Assembly: GCF_023952475.1 (NCBI RefSeq)
Contig: NZ_JALHRX010000001.1
Span: 496,001 to 560,000 of the forward strand
DNA from: Cupriavidus sp. WGlv3
GTDB lineage: Bacteria; Pseudomonadota; Gammaproteobacteria; Burkholderiales; Burkholderiaceae
DNA length: 64,000 nt
Direction: 5' to 3'
In this document: positions 35,303 to 42,789 of the stretch, piece after piece
Layout of the letters: each line of letters starts with the position of its first letter
Numbering within the stretch: the stretch's first letter is position 1
The notes under the pieces: generated by a model
What the model was told of the DNA's origin: nothing
The model's input: only the letters and a program-made list of their open reading frames with translations
Database searches by the model: none
Program-made: the position numbers and the translations under genes

Positions 35303-35311
35303 TGCTAGAAT
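35303..35311 (+). promoter_or_regulatory. Candidate extended -10 for the fbpB operon
   Basis: TGCTAGAAT is a TGn extension plus TAGAAT, 70 bp upstream of the permease ATG at 35381. The -35 is not recognisable. Confidence 0.4.
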
Positions 35312-35380
35312 GCGTCAGCCCGCACGCCGCGCCACCAGGCCAAGGTTCGGCGGGCGGCACTTTGCTCACTGTTCCCGCGC

Positions 35381-37024
35381 ATGCTCCTGTCCAGCCGCCG
35401 CCGCTTCCATCCCCTGACCCTGGCCACCGTGGCGATGGCGCTGCTGATCGCCGTGCCGGTGCTGGTGATCGCCTCGGCCGTGCTGCTGCCCGCCGGCGAC
35501 ACCTGGCGCCACCTGATCGACACGGTGCTGGCCGAGTACGTGCTCAATACCGTCTGGCTGCTGTGCGGCGTCGCCGCAGGCGTGCTGCTGCTGGGCGTGA
35601 CCACCGCCTGGCTGGTCTCGACCTGCCGTTTCCCCGGCCACGGCGTGATGGAATGGGCGCTGGTGCTGCCGATGGCGATGCCGGCCTATGTGATCGCCTA
35701 CGCCTACACCGACGCGCTGCAGTTCGCCGGCCCGGTGCAGGGCTGGCTGCGCGAGCTGACCGGCTGGCGCGCGCGCGAATACTGGTTTCCCGAGATCCGC
35801 TCGCTCGGCGGCGCGATCGCGCTGTTCTCTCTGGTGCTGTACCCGTACGTCTACCTGACCGCGCGCGCCGCCTTCCTGCAGCAGACGCAGAACACGCTCG
35901 AGGCCGCGCGCCTGCTTGGCCACGGCACCTGGAGCCGGCTCTGGCGCGTGGTGCTGCCGCTGGCACGCCCGGGCATCGTCGCCGGCACCGCGCTGGCGAT
36001 GATGGAAACGCTGGCTGACTTCGGCACCGTGGCCTATTTCGCCATCCCGACGTTCTCCACCGGCATCTACCGCGCCTGGTTCTCGCTGGGCGACAAGAAC
36101 GCCGCGGCGCAGCTGTCGGCCTGCATGCTGCTGTTCGTCGCCGCGATCCTGCTGATGGAGCGCGCCAGCCGCGGCCGCGCGCAGGTGTTCGGCAATCAGC
36201 GCCGCGCCGCGGCCTGGACGCTGGACGGCGCACAAGGCTGGCTGGCTCTGGCGGCGTGCCTGGTGCCGGTGCTACTGGGTTTCGTGGTGCCCGCGCTGAT
36301 GCTGTGCCGCATGGCCTTTACTGATGGCGACGCGCAGTTCGGCCCGCGCTTTGTCGGCCTGGTGCGCAACAGCTTCCTGCTCGCCAGCGCCACCGCGCTG
36401 GCGGCGGTGGCGGTCGCGCTGGCGGTGGGCTATGCCGCGCGCGCCGTCAACGGCAAGCGCAGCTGGCTGATGCGCGGGCTGACCCGGGTCTGCGGCATGG
36501 GCTATGCGCTGCCGGGCTCGGTCATCGCGGTGGGAGTGCTGGTGCCGGTGGCGCGGCTGGACAATGCGCTGTCGGCCTGGCTGCAGCAGCAGTTCGGGGT
36601 CTCGGTGGGGCTGCTGCTGACCGGCGGCATCGCCGCGCTGGTCTATGCGCTGCTGGTGCGCTTCCTGGGCGTGGCGCTGCAGACCGTCAACGCCGGGCTG
36701 GGCAAGATCACGCCCAGCATGGACGCCGCCGCGCGCAGCCTGGGCCACGGCCCAGGCGCCACGCTGCGGCGCGTGCATTTGCCGATGCTGCGCGGCAGCC
36801 TGCTGACCGCCGCGCTGATCGTCTTTGTCGACGTGATGAAGGAATTGCCGGCCACCTTCGTGATGCGGCCGTTCAATTTCGACACGCTGGCGGTGCAGGC
36901 CTACAACCTGGCCGCCGACGAGCGGCTGACCGAGGCCGCCACCGCCTCGCTGGTTATCGTGGCGGTCGGGCTGCTGCCGGTGATCGTGCTGTCGCGCACG
37001 ATCCGCCGCCAGGCCCAGCGCTGA
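35381..37024 (+). CDS. fbpB: Iron(III) ABC transporter permease (fused, FbpB-like)
   Basis: The 547-residue inner-membrane protein has two fused permease domains and about twelve membrane spans. Each half carries an ATPase-docking EAA loop: LEAARLLGHGTWSRLWRVVLP (about 168-188) and DAAARSLGHGPGATLRRVHLP (about 447-467). The duplicated plan and length are typical of ferric iron permeases such as FbpB/SfuB. It is divergent from the ATPase gene and precedes a HEAT-like gene on the same strand. The assignment to iron, and not thiamine or spermidine, rests on the nearby FbpA-type binding protein. Confidence 0.9.
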   Translation: MLLSSRRRFHPLTLATVAMALLIAVPVLVIASAVLLPAGDTWRHLIDTVLAEYVLNTVWLLCGVAAGVLLLGVTTAWLVSTCRFPGHGVMEWALVLPMAMPAYVIAYAYTDALQFAGPVQGWLRELTGWRAREYWFPEIRSLGGAIALFSLVLYPYVYLTARAAFLQQTQNTLEAARLLGHGTWSRLWRVVLPLARPGIVAGTALAMMETLADFGTVAYFAIPTFSTGIYRAWFSLGDKNAAAQLSACMLLFVAAILLMERASRGRAQVFGNQRRAAAWTLDGAQGWLALAACLVPVLLGFVVPALMLCRMAFTDGDAQFGPRFVGLVRNSFLLASATALAAVAVALAVGYAARAVNGKRSWLMRGLTRVCGMGYALPGSVIAVGVLVPVARLDNALSAWLQQQFGVSVGLLLTGGIAALVYALLVRFLGVALQTVNAGLGKITPSMDAAARSLGHGPGATLRRVHLPMLRGSLLTAALIVFVDVMKELPATFVMRPFNFDTLAVQAYNLAADERLTEAATASLVIVAVGLLPVIVLSRTIRRQAQR

Positions 37025-37129
37025 ATCGCAACGGTTGCGCTAAAGTCGCGCGCGCCTCGCGCCGATAGCCTCTTATGGCCCGGCATCCGCCCGGGCGCGA
37101 CCCGCGGCATGCCCGCCGTGCAAGAGCCT

Positions 37130-37801
37130 ATGCTGCGATATCACATCCTGCTGTTCAAGTTGAACCGGCTCAGCCGCACCAGGCTGAGCGGCGTGGAAGA
37201 AGTCTCGCTGGCCGGACAGCTGGCCGAGATGATCGGCTCGGCCGACACCGCCGCGCGCGTGATCAACGACCTGTTCGACCACGCCAACCCGCAGGTACGC
37301 CGCATCGCCCTCAATGCGGTCCGCCGCGCGCGGCAATTCTCCGCCTCCGCGCTGCAGCCCGCGCTGGTGCGCCGCATGGCCGATGCCGAGGCGGCGGTGC
37401 GCCACGATGCCGTGTGGATCGTGCAGGAAACCCGCATAGACGGCGCCGAACTGCGCGCCGCGCTGCGCCGGCTGGCCGGCAAGGTGCAACTGCCATGGGA
37501 TGCCGAGCGCGCCCGCGCCAACCCGGGCGATACCGCGCTGGCGGCACAGGTGCGGGCGCGCATGGCGCTTGACAAGCTGCTGGAGAAGAGCGCCGCAGAG
37601 CGCAACCAGGCGCTGGCGGCGATGGCGCTGGGCTCGACCTCGGACCAGCCCTATGCCGAAGGCACGGTCGGCCACAAGGGACTGCTGCACCGGGCGCTGG
37701 TGCGACGGCAGGCTGGGCGGCGGCTCAACAGCAGCGTCAAGCTGACGTTCCGCAAGGTCGAACCGACGCAGGTGACGGGGAACAAGCGGTTCTTGCTGTG
37801 A
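37130..37801 (+). CDS. HEAT-repeat-like protein of unknown function
   Basis: The soluble 223-residue protein has two or more HEAT-like helical pairs (VINDLFDHANPQVRRIALNA and LVRRMADAEAAVRHDAVWIV), each with the Asp-x-x-x-Val-Arg pattern. It lacks a signal peptide. The ATG at 37130 is preferred to the one at 37109 because an AAGAG stretch lies just before it; neither site is strong. It lies 105 bp after the iron permease gene on the same strand and converges on fbpA. HEAT repeats bind proteins, so a partner or regulator role in iron uptake is conceivable, but nothing in the sequence proves it. Confidence 0.75.
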   Translation: MLRYHILLFKLNRLSRTRLSGVEEVSLAGQLAEMIGSADTAARVINDLFDHANPQVRRIALNAVRRARQFSASALQPALVRRMADAEAAVRHDAVWIVQETRIDGAELRAALRRLAGKVQLPWDAERARANPGDTALAAQVRARMALDKLLEKSAAERNQALAAMALGSTSDQPYAEGTVGHKGLLHRALVRRQAGRRLNSSVKLTFRKVEPTQVTGNKRFLL

Positions 37802-37832
37802 CAGCAAGGTCTGGCTGCCGACAACTTGGCAA

Positions 37833-37868
37833 CCGCTTGTTTGCCCCCTCTCCCGCGCGCGGGAGAGG
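37833..37868. repeat. REP-like palindrome, copy 1
   Basis: CCGCTTG is followed by a perfect 22-bp palindrome (CCTCTCCCGCG at 37847-37857 with CGCGGGAGAGG at 37858-37868). A second copy with the same CCGCTTG lead lies at 58283-58333. It sits between the convergent ends of the HEAT-like gene and fbpA. It has no T-run, so a repeat family is more likely than a plain terminator. Confidence 0.65.
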
Positions 37869-37900
37869 TGAGAAAACCAGAGTCAAGCAATCCTTCGGCT

Positions 37901-38938
37901 TTACTTGAACCCCGCCCGATCCACCAGCTTCTGCGCCTGGGGCTGGTACTTGCCCAGCTCGGCCACGTTGATGGTGTCGGACTTGAACTCGCCCAGCGCC
38001 TCGAGCACGGGGTTGCTGACCTTCACGCCCTTCACCACCGGCCATTCGTTGTTGCCGTCGGCAAAGTAGCGCTGCGCCTCGTCGCTGGCCAGGTATTCCA
38101 GGAACTTGACCGCCGCTTCCTTGTTCGGCGCGTGCTTGAGCATGCCGCCGCCGGACACGTTCATGTGCACGCCCTGGCTCGACTGGTTGGGCCACACCAC
38201 GCCCAGCTTGTCGGCCACGGCCTTGTCTTCGGGCTTGGTCGACTTCAGCAGGCGCGCGATGTAATAGGTATTGGCGATGGCCACGTCGCACTCGCCGGCG
38301 GCAACCGCCTTGAGCTGGTCGGTATCGCCGCCCTTGGGCACGCGTGCCAGGTTGGCGGCCACGCCGCGCGCCCATTGCTCGGTGCGGGCCTCGCCGTCGT
38401 GGGCGATCAGGCTGGAAATCAGCGACAGGTTGTAGACATGGCCGCTGGAACGCGTGCAGAGCTTGCCCTTCCACTTGGGATCGGCCAGGTCTTCATAGCT
38501 GGCAATGTCGCCGGCCTTGACCGCGGCCTTGTTGTAGGCGATCACGCGGCCGCGTGCCGAGAAGCCGAACCACTCGCCATTCGGATCGCGGTAGTTGGCC
38601 GGGATGCGCGAGTCCAGCACCTTCGACTTCACCGGCGCGAACACGCCGGCCTGCTGGGCGCGCCACAGGCGCCCGATATCCACCGTAATGAACACGTCCG
38701 CCGGGCTGTTGGCGCCTTCGTTGCGGATGCGCTCCAGCAGCGGATCTTCCTGGCCTTCGATGCGGTTGATCTTGATGCCGGTCTGCTTGGTGAAGTTGGC
38801 GTACAGCGCCTCGTCGGTCTGGTAGTGCCGCGCGGTGTAGAGATTGAGGACCTTTTCCTGCGCCGCCGCGGCAAGCGGCAGCGTCAGCAGGGCCAGTGCC
38901 GCGGCGCGCGGCAACAAGGTTCGGATGGTGGTTTTCAC
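37901..38938 (-). CDS. fbpA: Periplasmic iron(III)-binding protein (FbpA-like)
   Basis: The 345-residue binding protein has a signal peptide (LLPRAAALALLTLPLAAAAQ). The mature body has EKVLNLYTARHYQTDEALY, EGQEDPLLERIRNEG, SARGRVIAYNKAAVKAGDI and ECDVAIANTYYIARLL. The tandem tyrosines are the expected ferric ligands of FbpA. It delivers Fe3+ to the FbpB permease, which is encoded on the opposite strand 0.9 kb away. A possible Fur site lies at 39017-39035, about 80 bp upstream of the start. Confidence 0.92.
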   Translation of the reverse strand: MKTTIRTLLPRAAALALLTLPLAAAAQEKVLNLYTARHYQTDEALYANFTKQTGIKINRIEGQEDPLLERIRNEGANSPADVFITVDIGRLWRAQQAGVFAPVKSKVLDSRIPANYRDPNGEWFGFSARGRVIAYNKAAVKAGDIASYEDLADPKWKGKLCTRSSGHVYNLSLISSLIAHDGEARTEQWARGVAANLARVPKGGDTDQLKAVAAGECDVAIANTYYIARLLKSTKPEDKAVADKLGVVWPNQSSQGVHMNVSGGGMLKHAPNKEAAVKFLEYLASDEAQRYFADGNNEWPVVKGVKVSNPVLEALGEFKSDTINVAELGKYQPQAQKLVDRAGFK

Positions 38939-39016
38939 GCGGTTGGCTCCCCAGCATGGTTTGGGCAGCCGCCGGACACCCCAGGCCGCCCGGTGTTTGG
39001 ATTCCGGTCAGCGGAA

Positions 39017-39035
39017 AACAATATTGATTCTTGTT
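39017..39035. promoter_or_regulatory. Possible Fur box upstream of fbpA
   Basis: AACAATATTGATTCTTGTT has an AACAA/TTGTT inverted repeat. Aligned by eye on its minus strand to the 19-bp Fur consensus it matches at about 10 positions, which is weak. The A+T-rich character and position before an iron gene make it the best candidate. Confidence 0.35.
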
Positions 39036-39121
39036 CAGGTGGTCAAATTACATTTCTGTCATGTTGGGGCGGCGCTTGCGCCGCGTCAAGATGACCCGTC
39101 AACACCGGCATGAACGCGGCC

Positions 39122-39478
39122 TCAGCCGCGCCGCACCCACACCACCTTGCCGGCCTTGATGCCGAGCGTGCGCCGCTGCGGGTTGTAGTCCATGGTGCCG
39201 GGAAACTGCTGGCCGTCGCGTTCGCCCAGGCGCCATGTGCAGCCTTGCAGCAGGCCGATGACTTCGGCCTCGGGCTTGCCGACCAGCGCATCGTCGGCCA
39301 GCTTGTCCGCCGCACAGCCGGCCGGCGTGCCGAGCGAACCTTGCGGGCCCGGCGCCGGTGCCGGCGCCGCCCCTGGCTCCGCCGGGGCGGCCGCACAGCC
39401 GGCCAGCAAAGCGCCGCCCGCGGCCAGCCACAGCAGTTGATGGGTCCGGCTACGCATCATGGCAAGCATCGTAATCAT
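39122..39478 (-). CDS. Lipoprotein with peptidase inhibitor I78-like domain
   Basis: From the ATG at 39478 (AGGAG site, 5-6 bp spacer) the protein has 118 residues. The lipobox LLAGC gives lipidated C28. An Ala/Pro linker follows, then a small domain with ADKLADDALVGKPEAEVIGLL and PGTMDYNPQRRTLGIKAGKV, typical of the I78 (potato inhibitor-like) family. It may block a periplasmic or outside protease. The frame is open to 39532, but the lipobox and ribosome site support the chosen start. It is divergent from the alcohol dehydrogenase gene, with 243 bp between. Confidence 0.82.
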   Translation of the reverse strand: MITMLAMMRSRTHQLLWLAAGGALLAGCAAAPAEPGAAPAPAPGPQGSLGTPAGCAADKLADDALVGKPEAEVIGLLQGCTWRLGERDGQQFPGTMDYNPQRRTLGIKAGKVVWVRRG

Positions 39479-39721
39479 GGGGGCTCCTGTCAGGGTTGGC
39501 GAGTCAGAGGATTCTGGGACACATGGCGCCACATCGGGTTCAGTTTCTTTTCACCCAGATCTGAAACTTTTGCCGAGTTGCCGCAGGAACCGCGTTTCTG
39601 CTGCCTGGTCCGCGCTTGACCTGGATAGACCAGCCTAACAGCCATGCGTGCTATCAAGGATCAGGCAGGCCCGGCGACGGCCGGGCCGACTCGCCCCACC
39701 CGTACCTACTGGGAGAAACGC

Positions 39722-40822
39722 ATGACTGCAATGATGAAAGCCGCCATCTTTGTCGAGCCCGGCCGGATCGAACTGGCCGACAAGCCCATCCCCGACGTCG
39801 GCCCCAACGATGCGCTGGTCCGCATCACCACCACCACGATCTGTGGCACCGACGTGCATATCCTCAAGGGCGAATATCCGGTCGCCCGGGGCCTGACGGT
39901 GGGCCACGAGCCGGTCGGCGTGATCGAGAAGCTGGGCAGCGCGGTGGCCGGCTACCGCGAAGGCCAGCGCGTCATTGCCGGCGCGATCTGCCCCAACTTC
40001 AATTCCTACGCCGCGCAGGATGGCGTGGCCTCGCAGGACGGCAGCTACCTGGTGCCGCAGGGGCTGTGCGGCTGCCATGGCTACAAGGCCACCGCGGGCT
40101 GGCGCTTCGGCAACCTGATCGACGGCACGCAGGCGGAATATGTGCTGGTGCCCGATGCGCAGGCCAACCTCGCGCCGATCCCCGACGGGCTCACCGACGA
40201 GCAGGTGCTGATGTGCCCCGACATCATGTCGACCGGCTTCAAGGGCGCAGAGAACGCCAACATCCGCATCGGCGACACCGTCGCGGTGTTCGCCCAGGGC
40301 CCGATCGGCCTGTGCGCGACCGCCGGGGCGCGGCTCTGCGGTGCCACCACCATCATCGCCATCGACGGCAACGACCACCGGCTCGAGATCGCGCGCAAGA
40401 TGGGCGCGGACGTGGCGCTCGATTTCCGCAACTGCGACGTGGTGGACGAAATCATGAAACTGACCGGCGGCCGCGGCGTCGATGCCTCGATCGAGGCGCT
40501 CGGCACCCAGGCGACCTTCGAGCAGGCCTTGCGCGTGCTCAAGCCCGGCGGCACGCTGTCCAGCCTGGGCGTGTACTCCAGCGACCTGACCATCCCGCTG
40601 TCGGCGTTTGCCGCCGGGCTGGGCGACCACCAGATCAACACGGCGCTGTGCCCCGGCGGCAAGGAACGCATGCGCCGGCTGGTCAACGTGATCGAGTCGG
40701 GCCGCGTCGACCTGGGCCTGCTGGTGACCCACCACTATCCGCTGGAGCATATCGTCGCGGCGTACGACCTGTTCACCAACCAGCGCGACGGCGTGCTGAA
40801 GATCGCCATCAAGCCGCACTGA
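39722..40822 (+). CDS. adh: Zinc-dependent alcohol dehydrogenase (TbADH-like secondary ADH family)
   Basis: From the ATG at 39722 (GGAGA ribosome site) it has 366 residues. It resembles the Thermoanaerobacter/Clostridium secondary ADHs: catalytic zinc ligands C41 (TICGTDVHI), H62 (VGHEPVG) and D167 (CPDIMSTGF); AGWRFGNLIDG; and LCPGGKERMRRL. The four-Cys structural zinc cluster is not seen. The residue after the second Rossmann strand is D215 (IIAIDGNDHR), which favours NAD over NADP. From memory it matches the broad-range alcohol dehydrogenase of C. necator studied in fermentation and branched-alcohol work. It interrupts the rarA-lolA neighbourhood and appears to be a single-gene unit. Confidence 0.92.
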   Translation: MTAMMKAAIFVEPGRIELADKPIPDVGPNDALVRITTTTICGTDVHILKGEYPVARGLTVGHEPVGVIEKLGSAVAGYREGQRVIAGAICPNFNSYAAQDGVASQDGSYLVPQGLCGCHGYKATAGWRFGNLIDGTQAEYVLVPDAQANLAPIPDGLTDEQVLMCPDIMSTGFKGAENANIRIGDTVAVFAQGPIGLCATAGARLCGATTIIAIDGNDHRLEIARKMGADVALDFRNCDVVDEIMKLTGGRGVDASIEALGTQATFEQALRVLKPGGTLSSLGVYSSDLTIPLSAFAAGLGDHQINTALCPGGKERMRRLVNVIESGRVDLGLLVTHHYPLEHIVAAYDLFTNQRDGVLKIAIKPH

Positions 40823-40851
40823 GCCGCAGCAGGCGCCGGCTCGCCGCCGAC

Positions 40852-41301
40852 TCAGCCCCTGGCGCGCTTGGCCAGGGTCTTCATCGCATCGGCCGGCAAC
40901 GGGCCGTGGCAGGTGCGCTCGCCGCCGGCCTCACTGACCACCAGCCATACCTGGCCTGGCTGGTCCTTCGGGTGCAGCAGCCAGGCCGGGCCGCGCGCGT
41001 TGCTGCTGGGCGGCAGGTCTTCCAGCACGCCGGTGCTGGCCGATTGCAGCATCACCGCGCATTCGTTGGCGGGCACACGGGTGGCCGCGAGGAAGGCCGG
41101 ATTGCCAACCACTTCGGGCAACGCCGAGTCCGGCGCGCGCAGGAAGGCATCGACATCGAACTTGCTGGCGCCACCGCCGCTGCTGGCGCACGCCGCCAGC
41201 GCGAGCACACCAGCGCTGGCGAGCAACGCCGCGCCACCGCGACGATACGTGCTGCCCGATCCTGCCGACCCTTCGTGCGCATCGATCATGGCGGCCCTCA
41301 T
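40852..41301 (-). CDS. Small lipoprotein translationally coupled to lolA
   Basis: The 149-residue protein has a lipobox (LALAAC, C38) after an Arg-containing n-region. The mature part has two Cys residues and no fold I recognise ([21 protein letters not shown], then [21 protein letters not shown]). The ATG at 41301 overlaps the lolA stop as ATGA; a second ATG at 41289 is also possible. Coupling to lolA, the lipoprotein carrier, and its own lipoprotein nature suggest an envelope role. The function is unknown. Confidence 0.78.
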   Translation of the reverse strand: MRAAMIDAHEGSAGSGSTYRRGGAALLASAGVLALAACASSGGGASKFDVDAFLRAPDSALPEVVGNPAFLAATRVPANECAVMLQSASTGVLEDLPPSSNARGPAWLLHPKDQPGQVWLVVSEAGGERTCHGPLPADAMKTLAKRARG

Positions 41302-41933
41302 TGCTTCATCACGTCGGCGCCCTTGGGCACCGTGAAGCGGAACGCATCGGCCGCCAGCGGCGGGTTCTTCTGCATGCCGGTGAAGGTTAGCAGCGTGGTG
41401 TTGCCGAACGCGTCGCGCAGCTCCATCGCCTCGAGATTGCCGGCCTTGAAGCCGATGCCGATGCGCTCGAACTGCGTGTCCTTGGCCTTGGGCGTCAGCT
41501 CCAGCCATTCCACGCCATCGCGCGTCGGCCCGTTCCTGACCACGAAGTTCTTATCGAGGTCGTTGCTGCCGAACAGGATCGCCGCCGGGCTGGAGCCCAG
41601 CGCGCCGTCAAGCTTGCGCTCGGTGACCTGGTTCAGGTCCTTGTCATAGATGTACAGGGTCTGGCCGTCGGCCTGCAGCAGTTGCTCGTAGGGCTTGGTA
41701 TAGCGCCAGGTGAACTTGCCCGGACGCGAGAACACGAAAGTGCCGCTGGACGTGCCGGTCACCTTGACGTTGGCGCCCTGCCCCTTGACCTGGCGCTGCG
41801 TGAATTCGCCGCGCGCGCTCTTCACGCCGGTGACGAAGCTCTGCAGCTGGTCGGTGGCGGCGGCATGGGCCGGCGCCTGCATGGCGAACATCGCCAGCGC
41901 GACGCAGGCCGACACGAGGATGCGGTTGCGCAT
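41298..41933 (-). CDS. lolA: Outer-membrane lipoprotein carrier protein
   Basis: This periplasmic chaperone moves lipoproteins from LolCDE to LolB. The 211 residues start at the ATG at 41933 with a signal peptide ending in APAHA (about residue 24). Family features are [77 protein letters not shown] and [12 protein letters not shown]. It belongs to the ftsK-lolA-rarA-serS cluster but is here separated from both ftsK and rarA by extra genes. Confidence 0.96.
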   Translation of the reverse strand: MRNRILVSACVALAMFAMQAPAHAAATDQLQSFVTGVKSARGEFTQRQVKGQGANVKVTGTSSGTFVFSRPGKFTWRYTKPYEQLLQADGQTLYIYDKDLNQVTERKLDGALGSSPAAILFGSNDLDKNFVVRNGPTRDGVEWLELTPKAKDTQFERIGIGFKAGNLEAMELRDAFGNTTLLTFTGMQKNPPLAADAFRFTVPKGADVMKQ

Positions 41934-42272
41934 GATCTGGATCCTGGTTGTTATCGAATGCGTTGCCACGGTGCGGCGCCTGCTCAGGCAGCCCGCTGTA
42001 TGGTCAACGTCTGGTTAGAGCAGGCAACTGGTGCAGGATTCCGCGCCGCGGGTAACCGGATATTACGGCAGATGGTGCGCGAACTGCGCCGGTTCGGGCA
42101 CGAAAACTCTCAATTTGCGGTAAAGGGGCGAGTCAGGCGAAATTCGTATCGAGACGAAACACATCCTTACCTGCCGTGGAAGACAATGCCAAGCATGCAC
42201 GTAGAGCACTCGCCACGCTGCCTCTTGCCTGTTGCTTCGCCGGGAGGCGGCCAAACACACTGGGCCGGCAAT
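41934..42272. other. Gap between lolA and the divergent coiled-coil gene, no gene seen
   Basis: These 339 bp have lower G+C than their surroundings, especially 42100-42180. They should hold the promoter of lolA (now cut off from ftsK) and of the divergent gene. I see no strong -35/-10 pair. A GGGAGG stretch at 42241 is too far from the ATG at 42273 to be its ribosome site. Confidence 0.5.
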
Positions 42273-42740
42273 ATGACCACCACCAAACCTACGGCCGGGC
42301 GTCAGCCATTCCGGCACGACGCCCGGCGCCTTGACCGCGACGAGATGAAGAGGATCGCGACGCGCCAGGTCAGGATTGAACTCGAAGCCCGGCAGGAAAA
42401 GAACGCTGCCAAGCCAGTAAATACTGCCATGGTAGTCACGGGCATTCTGGCCGGTGTAGCGTTCGTCTTTTCCGTGATGTCGTGGCTGAATGAGAGCACC
42501 CAGGACAAGATCGACAAGGCCACTGGTCCGCTCGCCTCCGGGATAACGGAGATGGATCGCCGCCTCACGGGTCGCCTCGATGCTGTCGATGCACGCATCG
42601 ACCGCCTGGAGGTGCGGGTCGAAAAGGAGTTTGAAAACGTCAACGCCAAATTAGGGAGCGTCAACGCGAAGGTCGACAACGTCAACGCGAAGGTCGAGAA
42701 CATCAACGCGAAGCTCGATTTGGTGCTCAAGCGCCGCTAG
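42273..42740 (+). CDS. Small membrane-anchored coiled-coil protein
   Basis: The 155-residue protein has a polar N-terminus, one membrane span at about 52-71 (AMVVTGILAGVAFVFSVMSW) and a C-terminal coiled coil. The coiled coil ends in four near-identical 7-residue units (V/I-N-A-K-x-x-N) at about 123-150. Codon use is less G+C-rich than the neighbours. It sits between lolA and ftsK, on the opposite strand from both. I do not recognise the family beyond a likeness to short apolipoprotein/Mcp-type coiled coils. It may be a late arrival. An upstream ATG at 42187 is possible but gives an odd leader. Confidence 0.72.
   Translation: MTTTKPTAGRQPFRHDARRLDRDEMKRIATRQVRIELEARQEKNAAKPVNTAMVVTGILAGVAFVFSVMSWLNESTQDKIDKATGPLASGITEMDRRLTGRLDAVDARIDRLEVRVEKEFENVNAKLGSVNAKVDNVNAKVENINAKLDLVLKRR
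42639..42722 (+). repeat. Four 21-bp tandem repeats inside the coiled-coil gene
   Basis: Units of the form GTCAACGCGAAGGTCGANAAC repeat four times with few changes. Each encodes one heptad of the coiled coil. Slippage could change the heptad number. Confidence 0.85.
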
Positions 42741-42789
42741 CACACAGGCTGGGCAATCTACGGCTAGCCGGGATGCCCGCCTCTGCTAG

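Noticed and set aside
37833..37868. Intrinsic terminator between the HEAT-like gene and fbpA
   Set aside because: The palindrome has no T-run on either strand and a near copy lies at 58283, so a dispersed repeat explains it better, though it may still slow transcription.
42639..42722. Short tandem repeats that could suggest a CRISPR array
   Set aside because: The 21-bp units have no spacers, are in frame, and each encodes one heptad of a coiled coil.
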